A model generated the notes under the pieces. The model was not told the DNA's origin, did not search any database, and saw nothing but the letters and a program-made list of their open reading frames with translations. Positions 58,827 through 64,000 of a stretch of 64,000 nucleotides of DNA are shown here, one piece after another. Where the stretch lies: contig CBDDIF010000002.1 in assembly GCA_965228785.1 (NCBI GenBank), positions 1,860,001-1,924,000 of the forward strand. Direction: 5' to 3'. Positions within the stretch are counted from its first letter, which is position 1. Every line of letters starts with the position of its first letter. The stretch is from Hoeflea_A sp965228785. GTDB taxonomy: Bacteria; Pseudomonadota; Alphaproteobacteria; Rhizobiales; Rhizobiaceae. Position numbers and translations under genes: made by a program.

Positions 58827-60035
58827 TTACTTCGTCGACTCGACAGGCACCAATTTTGCGCCCTCAACATCGTATACGTAATCGGTGATCGTGCCTTCCT
58901 TGATCTTGTCCACTGCATCATCTATCGCAGCCAAAGGCACCAGGAACCACTCTCGGGGAACAACCGGGTTTCCAAAACGGTCTGTGATTTCTATTGCCAA
59001 TCTGGCGGAAGCGAAGAAATGGTGGATCAGATTTTCCAGTTTTGTGCGGTTGATATTGTAAAGCTTGTAGGAAGCAACCACCTCGACGTCCGCCAACAGG
59101 AAAGTCGGGTCCTGCTTCGCATTGGCGATGCGGGTTTCAACCGTACCAACGGTGACACCAATCTTGTGCAGCACGTCTCGATTCTCTACCACCTGGGGCA
59201 GATTTGCATTGCTGCGCAGCACATATATTGTACCGCTCTCTTGATCCTCGTCCTCGACGTGGCCGGCAAACAAGGGACCGGCGACCGGATCCGTGATCCG
59301 TCTTCCCGCTTCATCCTTGTTCAATGCCCGCTGGAGCGACCGCTTCAACATGTTGCTTTCCGTGCCGTTGTCAAAAATGACACGAAGCCTGGCATCCCGA
59401 TCACCATATTCTTGGGTGAACTCTTCACCCATTTCCGCCACGTAGGCCTTTTGACCACCCAGGATGAAGAAACGACCCGGTTGGATCTCAGACTTTAATT
59501 CAAATGGTCTGGTCCGCCGAAGGCCGGCATCAAGCTCCTCCTGAACTTGCTTGAAAAGCAACTTGAATTGATCAAAATCTTCACACAGCGTGCGGTTGGC
59601 AATCTCCTCGGCGGCCTTCTTTTCAGCGCTGGATCTCACATGTATTAGATCGGTGATCGGCAAGCCGTCGGCCTCGACGCCGAGTTCAGCAAGCAGTTGG
59701 TCGTCGTCAAGCTCGTCTGCGACGATCGTGGGTGGGCGAGCTCCCTGCGCCAACAATCCCTGATGATCGAGTGGCTCGACCAATTGTCGGCATTCATCCA
59801 GTTCGCGGATACGGTCTAGTCGTGTGGCATAGAGCCGCTCGAAGATATCACCGTCTTCCCCGTGTTGGGGATGTCGTCCATGCTGTTCATAGAAGCGCTG
59901 AATTTCCTCAAAACCCGCTATGATCCGTTCCTCGCGTGGAGTTCTGTTCGAAGCGGTTTTTGCTTCTACCTCGACGCCAAGCTCAGCAAGAAGGGCGTCA
60001 TCCTCTTCGCTGAAATTGTTAGCCATCTGCAGCAT
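58827..60035 (-). CDS. GIY-YIG nuclease family protein (T5orf172/MUG113-like)
   Basis: A 402-residue protein. The N-terminal region contains a recurrent block (RIIAGFEEIQRFYEQHGRHPQHGE then DIFERLYATRLDRIREL). The C-terminal third is a GIY-YIG fold: SGTIYVLRSN (GIY part), LHKIGVT (YIG part), TRIANAK with the catalytic Arg, and LENLIHHFF with the metal-binding Glu. It overlaps the helicase stop by 17 bases; ATG 60026 is an alternative start. The gene order methyltransferase-helicase-GIY-YIG recurs in bacterial genomes as I recall, so this is the likely nuclease of a restriction-type system. Confidence 0.8.
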   Translation of the reverse strand: MLQMANNFSEEDDALLAELGVEVEAKTASNRTPREERIIAGFEEIQRFYEQHGRHPQHGEDGDIFERLYATRLDRIRELDECRQLVEPLDHQGLLAQGARPPTIVADELDDDQLLAELGVEADGLPITDLIHVRSSAEKKAAEEIANRTLCEDFDQFKLLFKQVQEELDAGLRRTRPFELKSEIQPGRFFILGGQKAYVAEMGEEFTQEYGDRDARLRVIFDNGTESNMLKRSLQRALNKDEAGRRITDPVAGPLFAGHVEDEDQESGTIYVLRSNANLPQVVENRDVLHKIGVTVGTVETRIANAKQDPTFLLADVEVVASYKLYNINRTKLENLIHHFFASARLAIEITDRFGNPVVPREWFLVPLAAIDDAVDKIKEGTITDYVYDVEGAKLVPVESTK

Positions 60036-62070
60036 CCCGCTTCATCCGTGCGAGAAAAGCGACGCCTTCGGCCATGCGTTTCTCCCACGCGTCAGGAGAT
60101 GTGATAGACGGGAGCCTGCCGCGTTCCTGCTTGAACTTCAAAGCCCGCTTGGCCAAGTCGCGCGCCTCTTCCGGCGTAAGCTGAACCTTCTTCGCCGATA
60201 TGATTGTGGCAACCTGTCTGAGGCTTTCCTCGCTCATGGTCTTGGCAAGGATCGCATAGGCTTCACTGAACGGATTGATCCGGTCGATCAGGTCGATGTC
60301 GAGTTCACGAACATCCATCGCAAACTTCCGTACGCCGTCGATCAGAGCTGTGTTTGCTTTATCCTCCATGTCGTCATCCTCGAGCACTGCTTCCTTGGCC
60401 TTTTGCGTCAAGTTGAGGGCAGCAATAGCATGTTGACGGACAGCTTCCTGATCTTCGTCATCCAGCTCTGGGTATTTGTCCTTGATGATCTTGCCCATGC
60501 GGACCTGCGTCAGCTCTTCGGGCACTAGTTCCTCGTCAAACATGCCCCGCTCTACGGTCGGCTTGTCCTGCGCGAATGCGGCGATCACTTCATTCAAGTC
60601 CTCCTGACAGATGCGCTCGGCCTCTTTGCTCTTCGGCTCAGTCAGACCTTTGATCTCAATCTGGAACTGGCCGCTCTCTTCATTGAAGCCGACATTGCAT
60701 TCGCCTTCCTTGTAGCCGCCTTCGCCATAGTCGAAACCCTCAACAGGACCACTGTCGGCGCGCTTCGGGGTGAAGTTGAAACGAGGCGTGAGAACCTGTT
60801 CCATCAAAAGGCTTGCGGCTATAGCCTTGAGAGTATCGTTCACAGCTTCGGTGACTGCATCTTCAGATGCGTCCGGTTCGGCAATCAGATTTGTGAAGCG
60901 AGCCCGACCCTTTCCGGGCGCGTCGCGTGTCGCGCGCCCGATGATCTGAACGATCTCGGTCAGGCTGGCGCGATACCCGACTGTCAGCGCGTGCTCGCAC
61001 CAAACCCAATCGAAGCCCTCCTTGGCCATGCCGAGGGCGATGATGATGTCTACGTGGTCGCGGTTGTTCTTCTGAGCGGGGTCTTTCAGCGCTGCCGAAA
61101 CCTTGTCACGCTTGGCGGCTTCATCATCGACCAGATCGGCAATCCGCAGGATGCGCCCATCCGAAGTCTTGACCAACTGGAAGCCCGTCGCTGGGTCTGT
61201 GCCTTGCCAGTCGCCCAACTCATCGATGATGTGCTCGACTTCCCTGTGTTTGTCCTTCGTGCTTTCGCGGGAATTGACGCTCGGGATATGGATGATGGTC
61301 TTCTCGTTGGGATCGAGAACCTTTAGTATGTCATTCGCATACGCGCCCGAGTAGAAGAAGTAGCCGATGTCGAGCTGCTTCAGATATTTGTAGCCGTTGA
61401 GTTGCTCATAGTAGGTGTAGGTAACCGTATCGAACTTGGCCTCGTCGTGCGGCGTGAGCACAGGTTCAGCATCGCCTCGGAAATACGATCCCGTCATCGC
61501 AACGACATGAACCTTGTCCCGTGCGATCAACTCGGAGAGTTGTGCACCTAGTTTGTTTTCGGGGTTGGCGGAAACGTGGTGGAACTCATCCACGGCGATC
61601 AGGCAGTTATCGAACGCCTCGATGCCGAATTTGTCGACAGCGTTTCGAAATGTCGCATGGGGACAGACTAGCACTTGCTCGTCGCCCCCCAGGAAAGAGC
61701 CAACCGAGTCAGCCTTGCTACCCTCCGATCCAGGCGCGTTGCAGAGGTTCCACTTCGGCTCGACACGCCAGTCGGTCCAGAAGCCAAAGTTGGATAGCGG
61801 TTCGTCAGCGAAGCTCGACCCGATGGATTTTTCGGGAACAGTTATGATGGCTTTGCGCAGTCCTTGATTGTGCAACTTATCCAGCGCCACGAACATCAAA
61901 GCACGGCTCTTGCCAGATGCAGGCGGCGACTTGATCAGAAGATACTGTTCGCCGCGCTTTTCGTATGCACGCTCCTGCATCGGACGCATGCCAAGTTCGT
62001 TCGACTTAGTCGAATTGCCGCTCTGGGTGTAGGTGACTGATACGGAGGGAGCGCTCTTCTCGCTGCTCAT
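60019..62070 (-). CDS. SF2 DEAD/DEAH-type helicase of the restriction island
   Basis: A 683-residue ATPase of superfamily 2. Walker A SPPASGKSR (48-56), motif II DEFHH (161-165), motif III MTGSYF, motif VI EIVQIIGRATRD. Family members translocate on duplex DNA, as type I and III restriction motors do, and I see no nuclease motif in the protein. The C-terminal 250 residues are acidic and helical (LPEELTQVRMGKIIK, NPFSEAYAILAKTM) and may bind the partners. It begins three bases after the methyltransferase stop and ends inside the GIY-YIG start, so the three genes are a tight operon. ATG 62070. Confidence 0.88.
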   Translation of the reverse strand: MSSEKSAPSVSVTYTQSGNSTKSNELGMRPMQERAYEKRGEQYLLIKSPPASGKSRALMFVALDKLHNQGLRKAIITVPEKSIGSSFADEPLSNFGFWTDWRVEPKWNLCNAPGSEGSKADSVGSFLGGDEQVLVCPHATFRNAVDKFGIEAFDNCLIAVDEFHHVSANPENKLGAQLSELIARDKVHVVAMTGSYFRGDAEPVLTPHDEAKFDTVTYTYYEQLNGYKYLKQLDIGYFFYSGAYANDILKVLDPNEKTIIHIPSVNSRESTKDKHREVEHIIDELGDWQGTDPATGFQLVKTSDGRILRIADLVDDEAAKRDKVSAALKDPAQKNNRDHVDIIIALGMAKEGFDWVWCEHALTVGYRASLTEIVQIIGRATRDAPGKGRARFTNLIAEPDASEDAVTEAVNDTLKAIAASLLMEQVLTPRFNFTPKRADSGPVEGFDYGEGGYKEGECNVGFNEESGQFQIEIKGLTEPKSKEAERICQEDLNEVIAAFAQDKPTVERGMFDEELVPEELTQVRMGKIIKDKYPELDDEDQEAVRQHAIAALNLTQKAKEAVLEDDDMEDKANTALIDGVRKFAMDVRELDIDLIDRINPFSEAYAILAKTMSEESLRQVATIISAKKVQLTPEEARDLAKRALKFKQERGRLPSITSPDAWEKRMAEGVAFLARMKRDAADG

Positions 62071-62073
62071 TGT

Positions 62074-64000
62074 TTATGCTTTCATTCGAGGGTTCACATT
62101 CTTCATATCGTTCGCAGCAGTCATTTTGGTGTAGAGTTCAAACAGCTTCTCCAATCTCTCCGTGTCGTTCTTGAAACGACGACCAATGTAGATGCGCTCC
62201 AGCACTTCATCATTGCGGTCATGCGCGGCACGCAGATCGTCCGGCATCTTCCCGGGGTCATAGAGATCGGCAATGGTTGCAGGCCAATGCGCTTCACGCG
62301 CCAGGAGGATGTTTTCGGCGCGTCCGGTTAGGTCTTCTTTGTTCTTCTCCGTCAACTTGGGGACAGGAAAGGTGTTCCAACCGAGGGTGTTGGAATAGCT
62401 GAAATCGTTGCGCATCCGAACACACACGGTTCCAATCCAGACCCAATGCAGCCGCGAAAGCACGATCGACATGTTCCACAGTGGTGCGTCGTACAATGCG
62501 AAATTTCTATCTCCAATAATTGCACCCTGTTTCAGCGTCCCAGCAGGCAAGTAATCCCTATTTTCTGAGCTTACTCTGGGAACCACGACCACGGATTCGT
62601 TGCCCCTTTGCCTTATCTGCTGAAACTCGTACGGTGTATTTGCTCCGCGCCTTGTGAGCTCCTTTTTGCTCTCGGTGCGAAACTTGGCTACGTTTTCTAC
62701 CCGCTCTCGTATCGCGGGGCACGCCAACGCTGCATCTTTGTCCTCATCTGTAATCCAAATGCAGAACCGAAGAACCCCTTTTATGAACTCAGATGATCCG
62801 AGAAACGGCCTGATGAAAGGAGCAATTCGTTTGTCCAATTCTTTAAGCTTTACTGCTTCCTCGTGGCTCAGCATCAGGAACCCGCCATCAACCGGCTTAT
62901 TACCGTTCAGCATCTCCGAAACTGATGTTAGGGGTTTTGTTTCAGCCGTGATGAGAATGTTTGCCTGTGGGACGAGGTAGGCGTTAATGTTGTCGACGAT
63001 CCGCATACTCGGAGCGACTTCGCTACGTTCGTCGAAGACTGCTTTTGGTCGACCCCGCACGGTTGAAAGTCCAATTATGACAACGGTAACCCCAGCGTTG
63101 TGGGCAGCCAAATTTTTCCAATGGAATGGTGTATGTGCAAATTGAATGAATGCGCCCTGAGAGAACAGTATTGGCCAAAGTCGAGCAACCTGCTCACCTT
63201 GGCAGATAGATTTTGTGCTAACGAACGCTCCACTTGAAGGAACAATTGCAGCGTAATCCGCAAACTTTAAAAACCAGCCAGAAACATAATCAAGCGACTT
63301 CCAGCTGTTGGTTCGATGATCGAACAATGCCTCCAGATCAGCTTTCTGTTCGGCCGATTGAACTGTGCCACCAAGGTACGGCGGGTTCCCACAGATGTAG
63401 GTCTCCCCTCCCTCATTTTCGAAGTCGATCTGCGTTTGGTCGAGAGGCGAGTAAAAGAGGTCGTCAGCATGGTGCTTCACGCCCGTCCCTGTAGGCGGGC
63501 AGATGCTCAACCAGTCGAGTCGCAAAGCGTTGCCGCAGGTGATCCAGTTCATAGCATCGAGAGGCAGAAACTCGGCCAGAGCCTCCTTCTGACCACGATA
63601 GCTCACGTCGCACTGATACTCGGCGATGATCAGCGCCAACCGCGCGATCTCGGCGGGGAAATCGCGCAATTCGATCCCGCGAAAATTGGTCAGCGGAATA
63701 TCTGTTCGGCGGTCGGCTTCGTCGCGCCGCTTGTTGATCTCGGCCTCGATCGCCCGCATTTCCTTATAGGCGATGACCAGAAAGTTGCCAGAGCCGCAGG
63801 CCGGGTCGAACACCCTGATCTTAGCCATGCGCTTGCGCAGATTGAGCAACTTTTGCGTGCTGTTGCCAGCCTCTTCCAACTTCTTGCGAAGATCATCGAG
63901 AAAGAGTGGATTGAGTACCTTCAGAATATTTGGCACGGATGTGTAATGCATTCCCAGGGCGCCGCGCTCCTCATCTTCAGCTACTGCCTGAATCATCGAG
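62074..64000 (-). CDS. MmeI-like adenine-specific DNA methyltransferase (5' end outside window)
   Basis: At least 640 residues; the frame stays open through the right edge, so the N terminus is missing. Motif I is FDPACGSGNFLVIAYKEMRAIE, and motif IV ICGNPPYLGG is the NPPY of N6-adenine methyltransferases. ALGMHYTSVPNILKVLNPLFLDDL just before motif I is the MmeI helicase/spacer signature. The region after the catalytic core (about residues 390-570) is probably the target-recognition domain. It is the modification part of the island. MmeI itself is one chain with a nuclease at its N terminus; whether this protein has one cannot be seen here. Confidence 0.85.
   Translation of the reverse strand, partial: SMIQAVAEDEERGALGMHYTSVPNILKVLNPLFLDDLRKKLEEAGNSTQKLLNLRKRMAKIRVFDPACGSGNFLVIAYKEMRAIEAEINKRRDEADRRTDIPLTNFRGIELRDFPAEIARLALIIAEYQCDVSYRGQKEALAEFLPLDAMNWITCGNALRLDWLSICPPTGTGVKHHADDLFYSPLDQTQIDFENEGGETYICGNPPYLGGTVQSAEQKADLEALFDHRTNSWKSLDYVSGWFLKFADYAAIVPSSGAFVSTKSICQGEQVARLWPILFSQGAFIQFAHTPFHWKNLAAHNAGVTVVIIGLSTVRGRPKAVFDERSEVAPSMRIVDNINAYLVPQANILITAETKPLTSVSEMLNGNKPVDGGFLMLSHEEAVKLKELDKRIAPFIRPFLGSSEFIKGVLRFCIWITDEDKDAALACPAIRERVENVAKFRTESKKELTRRGANTPYEFQQIRQRGNESVVVVPRVSSENRDYLPAGTLKQGAIIGDRNFALYDAPLWNMSIVLSRLHWVWIGTVCVRMRNDFSYSNTLGWNTFPVPKLTEKNKEDLTGRAENILLAREAHWPATIADLYDPGKMPDDLRAAHDRNDEVLERIYIGRRFKNDTERLEKLFELYTKMTAANDMKNVNPRMKA

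Overview
The window looks like chromosomal DNA of a GC-rich alphaproteobacterium, probably of the Hyphomicrobiales or a neighbouring order. Reasons: a clade I (twin-arginine, ApbE-linked) nos gene set in the order nosRZDFYLX, a usg-family gene, a Zymomonas-type pyruvate decarboxylase, a PhaF-like phasin, dense gene packing and frequent ATGA-type overlaps. I saw no rRNA, tRNA, CRISPR array, insertion sequence or prophage.

Layout. 1-2.2 kb: the 3' end of an acidic, probably exported protein, a UUCG-loop terminator and two tandem paralogous small proteins. 2.2-10.7 kb: nitrous oxide reductase operon nosRZDFYLX (minus strand), with an FNR/NnrR-type box in front of nosR. 11-14.2 kb: a CpxAR-like two-component system and two Spy/CpxP-like periplasmic proteins, each preceded by a textbook CpxR box. 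14.5-15.7 kb: a putative zinc peptidase and usg, divergent, with a CIRCE (HrcA) element between them. 15.8-23.3 kb: a beta-propeller protein, an isoprenylcysteine methyltransferase-like membrane enzyme, an XRE regulator, a fused EgtB-EgtD ergothioneine enzyme, a Tat-exported haloalkane dehalogenase-like protein and a membrane-anchored trypsin-fold protein that seems to lack its catalytic residues. 23.4-29.2 kb: a broken Phd/YefM antitoxin gene, a DUF218 protein, a DUF3095 protein, a cation/proton antiporter, a patatin and an acyltransferase. 29.3-33.7 kb: a three-gene periplasmic GMC dehydrogenase operon. 33.7-40.5 kb: a minus-strand operon of NAD-type malic enzyme, pyruvate decarboxylase, a second DUF3095 protein and a symporter fused to a solute-binding domain. 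40.7-48.3 kb: an acyl-CoA synthetase and GntR regulator facing an ABC importer and an enoyl-CoA hydratase. 48.4-56.9 kb: phasin, LysR/TSUP pair, SGNH hydrolase, Cys-rich protein, SDR, two MFS carriers and a lipase-like hydrolase. 56.9-64 kb: a restriction/defence island of Mrr, DUF4268, GIY-YIG nuclease, SF2 helicase and an MmeI-like DNA methyltransferase that runs off the right edge.

How genes work together. NosX would attach FMN to NosR, NosR feeds electrons to NosZ, and NosDFY and NosL supply sulfur and copper. The malic enzyme-decarboxylase operon can be read as dicarboxylate (or amino acid) uptake, then malate to pyruvate to acetaldehyde. The Cpx-like genes form a plausible feedback loop. 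The methyltransferase-helicase-GIY-YIG trio has the logic of a restriction-modification system driven by a separate translocase. The best candidates for little-described biology are that trio, the malic enzyme/decarboxylase/DUF3095/symporter-SBP operon, the CIRCE-controlled peptidase/usg pair and the degenerate trypsin-fold membrane protein.
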